A stretch of DNA of 7,080 nt from assembly GCA_902493545.1 (NCBI GenBank), contig CABUQI010000065.1, positions 1-7,080 on the forward strand. The letters run 5' to 3'. This DNA is from an uncultured Collinsella sp. (GTDB lineage: Bacteria; Actinomycetota; Coriobacteriia; Coriobacteriales; Coriobacteriaceae). How positions within the stretch are numbered: position 1 is the first letter of the stretch; each line of letters opens with the position of its first letter. This document shows positions 1 to 6,474 of this stretch, one piece after another. A program made the translations under genes and the position numbers. The notes beneath the pieces are model-generated. The model was not told where the DNA came from, did no database searches, and worked only from the letters and a program-made list of their open reading frames with translations.

Positions 1-1
1 G

Positions 2-619
2 CTTGGCCAGCTTGTGGGCGGCGGCATGGGCATGCCCAGGTTCGAGTCCGCCGAGATGGGCAACCTAGAGCTTACCTGGCTCGTCCCTCTGTCGTTGATC
101 GGAACAATCTGCGGCTGGCTGTACTTTGTCTCCGAGCACGCAAGCGAGGCACTGTCCCATGCAATAGAGGGGCGCCCTGTCGTCAAGGCCATGCTGGCCG
201 GTCTGGCGCTCGCCATCTGCGGCACGGTCCTGCCCTACACCATGTTTGCCGGCGAGACCCAGGCCGATGTGCTCATGGAAACCTATCTGACCATTCCCGC
301 CGGCGTGCTTATCGCGACCGGTCTTGTCAAGGCCATGCTGACCCCCGCCCTCATCAACCTTGGTTGGCGCGGCGGCCACTTCTTCCCGGTTATCTTCTCG
401 GGCGTAAGCCTGGGCTATGGCCTGGCCATCCTCACCGGCGCAGATCCGGTCTTTTGCGTCGCCGTCTGCACGGCATCGACGATGGGCGCCGTCATGCGCC
501 AACCCGTTATGGTCGTGGGCTTGTTGCTCATGTGCTTCCCGCTCAAAGGCATCGTCTGTATGATCATCGCCGCCGTCATCGCCGCCGGCATTCCGCTGCC
601 CAAGCCGCTGCGCAAGTAG
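2..619 (+). CDS. ClC-family chloride channel/transporter, C-terminal part (5' end outside window)
   Basis: Integral membrane protein of the voltage-gated chloride channel (ClC) family, which moves chloride or another anion across the cytoplasmic membrane, often coupled to protons. The reading frame is open from base 2 to a TAG at 617-619, about 205 residues, roughly half of a full ClC protein. The GTG at 14 is just an internal Val codon. Visible ClC hallmarks are the GGHFFP stretch (codons 371-388), matching the conserved GxFxP anion-pathway motif, an LPYTMFAGE segment before it, and a run of hydrophobic helices ending in a short basic tail (KPLRK). There is no C-terminal CBS domain. The N-terminal GSGIP and gating-glutamate regions are outside the window, so channel versus antiporter cannot be decided. 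It converges on the ABC operon; no T-tailed terminator is visible in the 90-base gap 620-709. Confidence 0.85.
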   Translation, partial: LGQLVGGGMGMPRFESAEMGNLELTWLVPLSLIGTICGWLYFVSEHASEALSHAIEGRPVVKAMLAGLALAICGTVLPYTMFAGETQADVLMETYLTIPAGVLIATGLVKAMLTPALINLGWRGGHFFPVIFSGVSLGYGLAILTGADPVFCVAVCTASTMGAVMRQPVMVVGLLLMCFPLKGIVCMIIAAVIAAGIPLPKPLRK

Positions 620-709
620 CACGGTGGCGCACGCCGGGGACATGCCGTTTGCCACGGATTTGCGGGGAGGGGCGGCGATCGCGTCCTTCGTGGATTGAGA
701 CTCGCGTGC

Positions 710-1408
710 CTACAGGTCGCGTACTCGATAAACCTTGGTGCTGACGGTGCAGCTGATTGCACATAGCGCGAGGGCCAGCACGGCAATTCCTGCGCACAGA
801 TAGCCCAGAACGGCAGGATCGGGATTTGCTCCGGCAATCGACATGAGCCAGTTGCTGATGGGGTTGGAGGAGCTCAACGTGGCCATGGTGCCGCAGCCAA
901 ACAGGGCAAACAGGCCAAGGGATAGGCGCAGCGCCTCCATGTGCCCAAATCGAAAGAACAGCGGCTGTGCCAAGAATACCATCATGAGGGAGATGAGCAT
1001 CGATGCTGCCGAGGCAATTGCGATCTCAAAGATGGTTTGTCCTGTCGAGGCCACGCCAGCGCTGTTGAAGAACGGAAGGGCGATGATGTTCAAAAGCACG
1101 GCGGCGCAGGCCATGATGGCCGAGAAGACAACGATGCACAGGTAGCGTGCGCAAATAATGTCTTTGCGCGTGAGAGGCAGCGTTGCCCGATAACGCTCCC
1201 ATCCGTTTTGATTGTCGAAGCCGGCCAGCGAGCTCATGACCATGATGGGCGACATGGCGCTGACCACACAGGCGCCGGCGCTCGTGCCGGAATCGCCGTC
1301 TGTCGCGTTGGCAAGGGTCAATACGACGAATATGAACAGGCCGACGCCCGCGATGCTCGGGAGAAACGAGCGCATGATGGCGGTCTCGGACATAAAGGCG
1401 CGTTTCAT
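710..1408 (-). CDS. ABC-2 type transporter permease subunit
   Basis: Membrane subunit of an ABC exporter, 232 residues. Six hydrophobic segments can be picked out, roughly residues 14-36, 45-62, 88-113, 126-150, 160-180 and 190-218. The segment ERYRATLPLTRKDIICARYL between the second and third is typical of ABC-2 permeases that partner YtrB/BcrA-like ATPases, where a Y-x-x-x-LP-x-x-R-K-x-I motif precedes a helix. The ATG at 1408 overlaps the ATPase stop as ATGA, so the two are translationally coupled. A strong AAAGGAG lies just upstream, inside the end of the ATPase gene. It is the last gene of the GntR-ATPase-permease operon. The substrate cannot be read from the sequence; related systems are linked to cell-envelope stress, peptide antibiotics or unknown lipids. 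Confidence 0.85.
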   Translation of the reverse strand: MKRAFMSETAIMRSFLPSIAGVGLFIFVVLTLANATDGDSGTSAGACVVSAMSPIMVMSSLAGFDNQNGWERYRATLPLTRKDIICARYLCIVVFSAIMACAAVLLNIIALPFFNSAGVASTGQTIFEIAIASAASMLISLMMVFLAQPLFFRFGHMEALRLSLGLFALFGCGTMATLSSSNPISNWLMSIAGANPDPAVLGYLCAGIAVLALALCAISCTVSTKVYRVRDL

Positions 1409-2286
1409 TTGGAAGCTCCTTTCAGCGTAAGGCGCAGATAGTCATCAATGGTTGCCCGATCGCAGGGAATCTCTGGGAAGGCCTCGAGCGTTTCGCGACG
1501 GTTGGGCACGAGTACGTCCACGCTGTAGGCGTGGCGGGCGGCACGGGCACCTTCGACGCAAGCCATAAGCTCGGTGGCCTGTGCCTGAGTGCAGTGGGCG
1601 ATGCCGGCGCGGTCGGTAATGTCCTCGCGCGGCAGGTCAAAAATGATCGAGCCATTATCGATGCAGATGACGCGATCAGCGGTGCGATCGAGGTCGGACG
1701 TAATGTGGCTCGAGAGCAGCACGCTGTGCTGGCCGTCGGCGACAAAGGCAAGCAGCTCATCAAGCAGTTCCTCGCGTGCCATGGGATCGAGGCCCGCGGT
1801 GGCTTCGTCCAAAAGGAGTAGCTTGGCATTATGGCTGAGTGCACAGGCAAGCTGCAGTTTCATGCCCATGCCGCGGGAGAGGTCCTTGACCTTTGTCTTG
1901 GGATCGAGGCCAAATCGGTCGATGAGGCTGGAGAAGGTGTCGTGGCTCCAGGTGGGGTACGCCGGGCTTACGAGTGCCTCAACTTCGGTCACCTTGAGTG
2001 TGGAAGGGAAGGGGCATGTGTCCAGCACGAGGCCGACACGAGTGCGCAAGCAGCACTGCGCTTCATCGGGCGCGCCGGTGCCACAGCGCTGCCCAAACAG
2101 GTGCACCTCGCCGGCATCGAGCTTTATAAGCCCGAGAGCAGCTCGAATGGTCGTCGTCTTGCCGGCGCCATTTGCGCCCACAAAGCCGACGATCTGGCCG
2201 GGCTCCACAGCGAGCGTGACATCACGCAGCGAAAAACGGTCGCTCACACGGCGTGAGATGCCTTTGAGTTCTAAAAGGTTTTGCAT
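1405..2286 (-). CDS. ABC transporter ATP-binding protein (YtrB/BcrA-like)
   Basis: Cytoplasmic ATPase that powers the neighbouring permease, 293 residues from the ATG at 2286. Motifs in order: Walker A GANGAGKT (37-44), signature LSRGM (136-140), Walker B LLLLDE (156-161), D-loop AGLDP (164-168) and H-loop His194 in SSH. All catalytic elements are present. The usual Q-loop Gln is not obvious: the equivalent stretch reads VGLVLDTCPFP (84-94), as often seen in the subfamily that travels with YtrA regulators. The C-terminal approximately 90 residues (DNGSIIFDL onward) are the variable accessory part of exporter ATPases. The frame stays open upstream to 2751, but that extension overlaps gntR and does not resemble an ABC protein. 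The ATG at 2286 follows an AGAAAGG ribosome site and begins the canonical LLELKGISRR sequence. It lies 23 bases after the repressor stop. Confidence 0.93.
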   Translation of the reverse strand: MQNLLELKGISRRVSDRFSLRDVTLAVEPGQIVGFVGANGAGKTTTIRAALGLIKLDAGEVHLFGQRCGTGAPDEAQCCLRTRVGLVLDTCPFPSTLKVTEVEALVSPAYPTWSHDTFSSLIDRFGLDPKTKVKDLSRGMGMKLQLACALSHNAKLLLLDEATAGLDPMAREELLDELLAFVADGQHSVLLSSHITSDLDRTADRVICIDNGSIIFDLPREDITDRAGIAHCTQAQATELMACVEGARAARHAYSVDVLVPNRRETLEAFPEIPCDRATIDDYLRLTLKGASK

Positions 2287-2309
2287 GGTATAGCCTTTCT
2301 TGCAGATGG

Positions 2310-2690
2310 CTACTGCATGGTTTCGGGGGCTACCAGGTCGAGCATCTCGTGCAGTTTGTCGCGCGTGACGCCCAGGGCTTCGGCTTGTTCTGCCGCCTGC
2401 GTAAGCAGCTCTTCGATATGGCAGAGCTGGTTTTCGCGCAAGAGCTCTTGGTTGCCCTCGGCGACAAAACAGCCCTTGCCCTGCACGGTGCAGATAAACC
2501 CGAGCTGCTCCAGATCGGCGTAGGCGCGCTTGGTGGTGATGACGCTCACGCCCAGGTCGCTCGCGAGTGCGCGGATGCTGGGGAGTTTGGCTCCCGCGGC
2601 GAGCGTGCCCGAAAGGATTTGAGCTTTGACCTGCGAGGATATCTGCTCGTAGATGGGCTTGTCGCTCGAATTGGATAGGATAATGTCCAC
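2310..2690 (-). CDS. GntR-family transcriptional regulator, YtrA subfamily
   Basis: Small DNA-binding repressor, 126 residues. Residues 1-75 form the GntR winged helix-turn-helix: PIYEQISSQVKAQILSG, then KLPSIRALASDLGVSVITTKRAYADLEQLGF, then the wing VQGKGCFV. The C-terminal part of about 50 residues is short and helical, the YtrA signature, rather than a FadR, HutC or aminotransferase-type ligand domain. The start is GTG at 2690, supported by AAGGAG five bases upstream (2696-2701). It is the first gene of the ABC operon, and an inverted-repeat region overlaps its promoter, so autorepression of the whole operon is likely. In the family (for example Bacillus subtilis YtrA) such repressors are relieved by cell-wall-active agents; the inducer here is unknown. 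Confidence 0.93.
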   Translation of the reverse strand: MDIILSNSSDKPIYEQISSQVKAQILSGTLAAGAKLPSIRALASDLGVSVITTKRAYADLEQLGFICTVQGKGCFVAEGNQELLRENQLCHIEELLTQAAEQAEALGVTRDKLHEMLDLVAPETMQ

Positions 2691-2712
2691 AGCGGCTCCT
2701 TAGCTGTTGGGC

Positions 2713-2752
2713 TACACGTGTATATAACCGGTAAGCACAGTATATATACACT
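2713..2752. promoter_or_regulatory. Nested palindromic operator, probable YtrA-type repressor site
   Basis: Two overlapping dyads flank the predicted start point. GTGTATATA (2718-2726) and its exact complement TATATACAC (2743-2751) are 16 bases apart. The left half also belongs to a perfect 10-base palindrome TACACGTGTA (2713-2722). The right half lies in AGTATATATACACT (2739-2752), a palindrome except for one pair. The GTGTA/TACAC half-site type agrees with what I recall of YtrA operators (AGTGTA ... TACACT). Its place over the -10 and start of gntR supports autorepression. Which dyad is bound is inferred. Confidence 0.5.
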
Positions 2753-2768
2753 ATGCACAGTTATGCAA
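2739..2768 (-). promoter_or_regulatory. Sigma-70-type promoter of the gntR-ABC operon
   Basis: On the minus strand a -35 TTGCAT (2768-2763) and a -10 TATACT (2744-2739) are separated by 18 bases. Transcription would start near 2732, giving a leader of about 40 bases before the GTG at 2690. The -10 lies inside the AT-rich inverted repeat taken as the operator, so a bound repressor would block polymerase. Read from the sequence by consensus matching only. Confidence 0.6.
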
Positions 2769-2800
2769 GAGGCAAATACGGATTGTCCGCTCATTCATTC

Positions 2801-2857
2801 ATCTCAATCTGCAACATCTGGAACCGATTTGGACGGCTACCTGTTACAGATTGAGAT
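2801..2857. repeat. Palindromic repeat unit 1
   Basis: Arms ATCTCAATCTG (2801-2811) and CAGATTGAGAT (2847-2857) pair perfectly over 11 bases. Pairing continues through AACA after one T/C change at 2812. The outermost pair is A-T. The right arm carries CCTGTTACAG where units 2-4 have GATGTTACAG, and it resembles the complement of unit 4's left arm. The loop has ATTTGG at its centre on the plus strand. Confidence 0.88.
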
Positions 2858-2881
2858 TTTGCTGGCGGGCCCCACCTGGTT

Positions 2882-2938
2882 GTCTCAATCTGTAACATCT
2901 GGAGAAGATTTTGGCTGCTAGATGTTACAGATCGAGAC
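2882..2938. repeat. Palindromic repeat unit 2
   Basis: The best-preserved unit. The 19-base arms 2882-2900 and 2920-2938 are complementary except at one position (A2887 opposite C2933), which becomes a G-U pair in a minus-strand transcript. The outermost pair is G-C. The 19-base loop contains GATTTTGG. Confidence 0.9.
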
Positions 2939-2961
2939 ATTGGCCACCCGTCTATCCTTAT

Positions 2962-3018
2962 ATCTCAATCTGTAACAGATGGACCCGTTTTGAGTGGCTA
3001 GATGTTACAGATCGAGAT
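2962..3018. repeat. Palindromic repeat unit 3
   Basis: Arms are 2962-2980 and 3000-3018. The outermost pair is A-T and the same single A/C position occurs in the stem. The left arm ends GAT instead of TCT, so it contains a small perfect dyad of its own, ATCTGT-A-ACAGAT (2968-2980). The loop has CGTTTTGA. Confidence 0.88.
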
Positions 3019-3041
3019 CTTTCTGGGACGCCCACCTGTTT

Positions 3042-3098
3042 GTCTAAATCTGTAACAGGTAGAGGTTCAAAAACCGTCTAGATGTTACAGATCGAGAC
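3042..3098. repeat. Palindromic repeat unit 4, probably inverted relative to units 1-3
   Basis: Arms are 3042-3060 and 3080-3098. The outermost pair is G-C. The left arm is the most diverged (GTCTAAATCTGTAACAGGT). The loop carries CAAAAAC on the plus strand, so its T-run is on the minus strand, opposite to units 1-3. Read in reverse complement, its loop aligns better with the others. Confidence 0.85.
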
Positions 3099-3188
3099 AA
3101 ACTGCTGCGGAGTGTCGCCGTCGACTGCTACCCAAGCTCCATCTGATGAATTTGTCCTGATAGGCGCCCTAGAGCGGGATTTCGCGGC

Positions 3189-3194
3189 TACAAT
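3189..3194 (+). promoter_or_regulatory. Probable -10 element for prfC
   Basis: TACAAT at 3189-3194 in the context GCGGCTACAATAG is the only good -10 match in the approximately 140 bases between the repeat array and prfC. No convincing -35 is seen 16-18 bases upstream. Transcription would begin near 3201, leaving a leader of about 40 bases. The repeat array would then lie upstream of the transcript. I see nothing else in 3099-3188. Confidence 0.4.
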
Positions 3195-3241
3195 AGTGCG
3201 GTTACAACGACGTAATGCACTCAATGCAAGAAAGGATCCGC

Positions 3242-4855
<1,614 letters not shown>

Positions 4856-4864
4856 CGCACCAGT

Positions 4865-4888
4865 GCGGTGGCCCTGCGGGGCCGCCGC
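4865..4888 (+). terminator. GC-rich hairpin after prfC (possible terminator without U-tract)
   Basis: GCGGTGGCCC (4865-4874) and GGGCCGCCGC (4879-4888) form a ten-pair stem, nine Watson-Crick plus one G-U, closed by a TGCG tetraloop. It lies ten bases after the prfC stop. No T-run follows, so it is not a classical intrinsic terminator; it may act as a U-less terminator or 3'-end stabiliser. The next promoter begins ten bases later, which suggests prfC transcription ends here. Confidence 0.5.
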
Positions 4889-4897
4889 GCCGATTGC

Positions 4898-4926
4898 TTG
4901 CCTGATGCCGCGTGAGCGGCTATCAT
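4898..4926 (+). promoter_or_regulatory. Promoter of the queuosine-precursor transporter/SDR unit
   Basis: A -35 TTGCCT (4898-4903) and a -10 TATCAT (4921-4926) are exactly 17 bases apart. Transcription would start near 4933, giving a leader of about 80 bases before the ATG at 5012. The -10 context GCGGCTATCAT resembles the GCGGCTACAAT before prfC. Called by consensus match. Confidence 0.6.
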
Positions 4927-4955
4927 ACCCACCGTCGTCTCAAGACCGGGGCGTC

Positions 4956-5005
4956 CGAGCAGTTCGGGTCCGATATCCTGCTCGTTAAACCTAAAACCAA
5001 AGGAG
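4956..5005 (+). promoter_or_regulatory. Candidate preQ1-I-like riboswitch
   Basis: In the leader, CGAGCAG (4956-4962) pairs perfectly with CTGCTCG (4978-4984) around a 15-base loop. An A-rich tail, TTAAACCTAAAACCAAA (4985-5001), runs straight into the Shine-Dalgarno AAAGGAG (4999-5005). Loop GGGT (4966-4969) can pair with tail ACCT (4989-4992), forming an H-type pseudoknot; alternatively, loop TCC (4969-4971) could mask GGA of the ribosome site. A small stem with a long loop, a pseudoknot and an A-rich tail leading into the ribosome site is the layout of class I preQ1 riboswitches. The downstream gene belongs to the queuosine-precursor transporter family they control. Without a covariance-model search the class is unproven. 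Confidence 0.45.
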
Positions 5006-5011
5006 TACATA

Positions 5012-5734
5012 ATGATCAAGAAGGTCATGGAGGACTATAAAGTCCTGTTGCGGAGCATTCCCGCGGCAACGGTTTCGCTGTTTTTCGTGAGCGTCATCAT
5101 GATGAACCTGCTGGCCAACAAAGAGCTTATCAGCCTGCCGTATCTGGCACTCGATTGCGGCTTTGTGGTGAGCTGGGTTTCTTTTTTGTGCCAGGACATG
5201 ATCTGCAAGCGTTTTGGCGCCAAGGCGTCCATCAAAATCTCTATCCTCGCGCTGCTGGTCAACCTCGCCGTGAGCCTGTGCTTTTGGGCGTGCTCGCTCA
5301 CGCCCGGCATGTGGGGCGCTTACTACGACACGGGCATGATCGAGGTCAACAACGCCCTTAACGCCACCATCGGCGGCACCTGGTACGTGGTGTTGGGCTC
5401 TTCGCTGGCAATGCTCGTTTCTGCCGTGGTTAACTCCACGCTCAACCAGTCGCTCGGCCGTATGCTCAAAAAGAATAACTTTGCGAGCTTCGCCTTCCGC
5501 TCCTATGTGTCTACGGGCGTTGGCCAGTTTATCGACAACCTGGTCTTTGCCATTGTGGTGAGCCACACGTTCTTTGGTTGGACCTGGGTGCAGGTCCTTA
5601 TGTGCTCGCTGACGGGTGCCGTCGCCGAGCTGCTGTGCGAGGTCTTCCTGAGCCCCGTGGGCTACAAGGTTGTGCGCGGCTGGGAGCGCGAGAATGTGGG
5701 CTCCGAGTACCTCGAGCGCCACGCAACCGCCTAA
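5012..5734 (+). CDS. Queuosine precursor transporter, VUT/COG1738 (YhhQ-like) family
   Basis: Membrane protein of 240 residues predicted to import a queuosine precursor (preQ0, preQ1 or queuine) for tRNA modification. Family features are an N-terminal helix ending in MNLLANKE, then LALDCGFVVSWVSFLCQDMICKRFGAKAS, and near the C-terminus RSYVSTGVGQFIDNLVFAIVVSHTFFGW followed by ELLCEVFLSPVGYKVV. About six hydrophobic segments are visible, with basic cytoplasmic loops. The ATG at 5012 is supported by AAAGGAG six bases upstream. The leader may be a preQ1-responsive riboswitch. The TAA stop overlaps the ribosome site of the following SDR gene. Exact substrate is inferred from the family; earlier annotation called such proteins vitamin uptake transporters. 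Confidence 0.85.
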   Translation: MIKKVMEDYKVLLRSIPAATVSLFFVSVIMMNLLANKELISLPYLALDCGFVVSWVSFLCQDMICKRFGAKASIKISILALLVNLAVSLCFWACSLTPGMWGAYYDTGMIEVNNALNATIGGTWYVVLGSSLAMLVSAVVNSTLNQSLGRMLKKNNFASFAFRSYVSTGVGQFIDNLVFAIVVSHTFFGWTWVQVLMCSLTGAVAELLCEVFLSPVGYKVVRGWERENVGSEYLERHATA

Positions 5735-5743
5735 GGAGCAAGT

Positions 5744-6424
5744 ATGCGGGTTTTGATCACGGGCGCTTCGGGCGGTATCGGAGCCGCGTGCGTGCAGCGC
5801 TTTTTGGATGAGGGCCACGAGGTCGTGGGCTTTGATCTGCTGTCGCCGGCGATCGAACACGAGCGCTACCGCCATCTGATCGTTGATGTCCGCGAGCCGG
5901 ACTCGTTTCCAAGCGACCTTGAGCCTCAGGTAATCGTGAACGTTGCCGGTACGCAGGATTCGGCCGACGATATCGCCGCCAACCTGTGTGGCACCATCAA
6001 TGTGACCGAGCGCTACGCCTTTGTGGGGGAGGGGCTCGCCGCCAAGCCTGCGCCGGCCATCAAATCCGTGGTCAATGTGGGGTCGGCGAGCGGGCATACG
6101 GGATCGGAGTTTCCCGCCTATGCCGCCAGCAAGGGCGGCGTTATCGCCTACACCAAGAACCTTGCAAACCGCCTGGCACCGCAGGCCATCGCCAACAGTG
6201 TGGACCCGGGTGGCGTTATAACGCCGCTCAACCGTTGCGTGATGGAAGACGAGCACCTGTGGAACCAGATTATGGAGCTCACGCCGCTTAAGCGCTGGGC
6301 CACCGCCCAAGAGATCGCCGAGTGGATCTACTTTGTGGGCGTGACCAACCGGTTTATGACCGGGCAGAGCCTGCTGATCGATGGCGGCGAGGCCGGCCGC
6401 ACACAATTTATTTGGCCCGAATAG
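5744..6424 (+). CDS. SDR-family NAD(P)-dependent oxidoreductase
   Basis: Classical short-chain dehydrogenase/reductase of 226 residues, cytoplasmic. The cofactor motif TGASGGIG is at 6-13, and Asp31 ends the second strand, which favours NAD(H) over NADP(H). NVAG follows at 66-69. Catalytic residues are Asn80, Ser114 or Ser116, Tyr126 and Lys130 (YAASK). The DPGGVITP segment and the C-terminal MTGQSLLIDGG complete the fold. The substrate cannot be deduced. The gene starts nine bases after the transporter stop, with TAAGGAG serving as both stop codon and ribosome site, so the two are co-transcribed. The serine-to-tyrosine spacing is one residue shorter than usual if Ser114 is catalytic. The 3' end is followed at once by an intrinsic terminator. 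Confidence 0.92.
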   Translation: MRVLITGASGGIGAACVQRFLDEGHEVVGFDLLSPAIEHERYRHLIVDVREPDSFPSDLEPQVIVNVAGTQDSADDIAANLCGTINVTERYAFVGEGLAAKPAPAIKSVVNVGSASGHTGSEFPAYAASKGGVIAYTKNLANRLAPQAIANSVDPGGVITPLNRCVMEDEHLWNQIMELTPLKRWATAQEIAEWIYFVGVTNRFMTGQSLLIDGGEAGRTQFIWPE

Positions 6425-6425
6425 G

Positions 6426-6461
6426 AAACGCGCCCGATGGAAAGCCGTCGGGCGCGTTTTT
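6426..6461 (+). terminator. Intrinsic terminator after the SDR gene
   Basis: AAACGCGCCCGA (6426-6437) and TCGGGCGCGTTT (6448-6459) form a perfect 12-pair stem around a ten-base loop, followed by T5 (6457-6461). It starts two bases after the SDR stop. It lies between convergent genes. On the minus strand the stem is followed by only three Ts, so it may also work, more weakly, for ung. Confidence 0.92.
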
Positions 6462-6474
6462 GATGTATCGATTT

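Larger units (their letters stand above)
2801..3098. repeat. Array of four 57-bp palindromic repeat units in a divergent intergenic region
   Basis: Four units start at 2801, 2882, 2962 and 3042. Each is exactly 57 bases, with spacers of 24, 23 and 23 bases, giving a period of 80-81. Each unit is an inverted repeat: an arm of about 19 bases related to TCTCAATCTGTAACATCT, a 19-base loop, and a 19-base complementary arm. The right arms of units 2, 3 and 4 share an identical 20-base stretch CTAGATGTTACAGATCGAGA. Spacers differ, though the first and third resemble each other. The array fills the middle of the gap between the divergent gntR and prfC promoters, with no credible ORF. It may be a REP/BIME- or MITE-like mobile repeat cluster, a set of protein-binding sites, or hairpin RNA. 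No transposase gene is in the window. Confidence 0.9.

Noticed and set aside
623..655. Terminator hairpin between the ClC gene and the ABC operon
   Set aside because: GTGGC and GCCAC can pair, but the long interior is poorly matched and there is no T-run on either strand, so I do not call it.
2287..2751. N-terminal extension of the ABC ATPase frame (448-residue version)
   Set aside because: It overlaps gntR in another frame, is low-complexity Arg/Ala-rich and has no ABC similarity; the ATG at 2286 has a ribosome site and the canonical N-terminus.
2718..2921. 67-residue plus-strand ORF starting in the operator
   Set aside because: It begins in the AT-rich operator, runs through repeat units 1 and 2, and has no ribosome site or recognisable content.
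2801..3098. CRISPR array
   Set aside because: Regular spacing invites the idea, but the 57-base units are long full hairpins with diverged left arms and loops, the 23-24 base spacers include two related ones, one unit seems inverted, and no cas gene is present.
3215..3241. Upstream start codons for prfC at 3215 and 3224
   Set aside because: Neither has a ribosome site at proper distance, while AAAGGA is placed five bases before the ATG at 3242, which matches RF3 N-termini.
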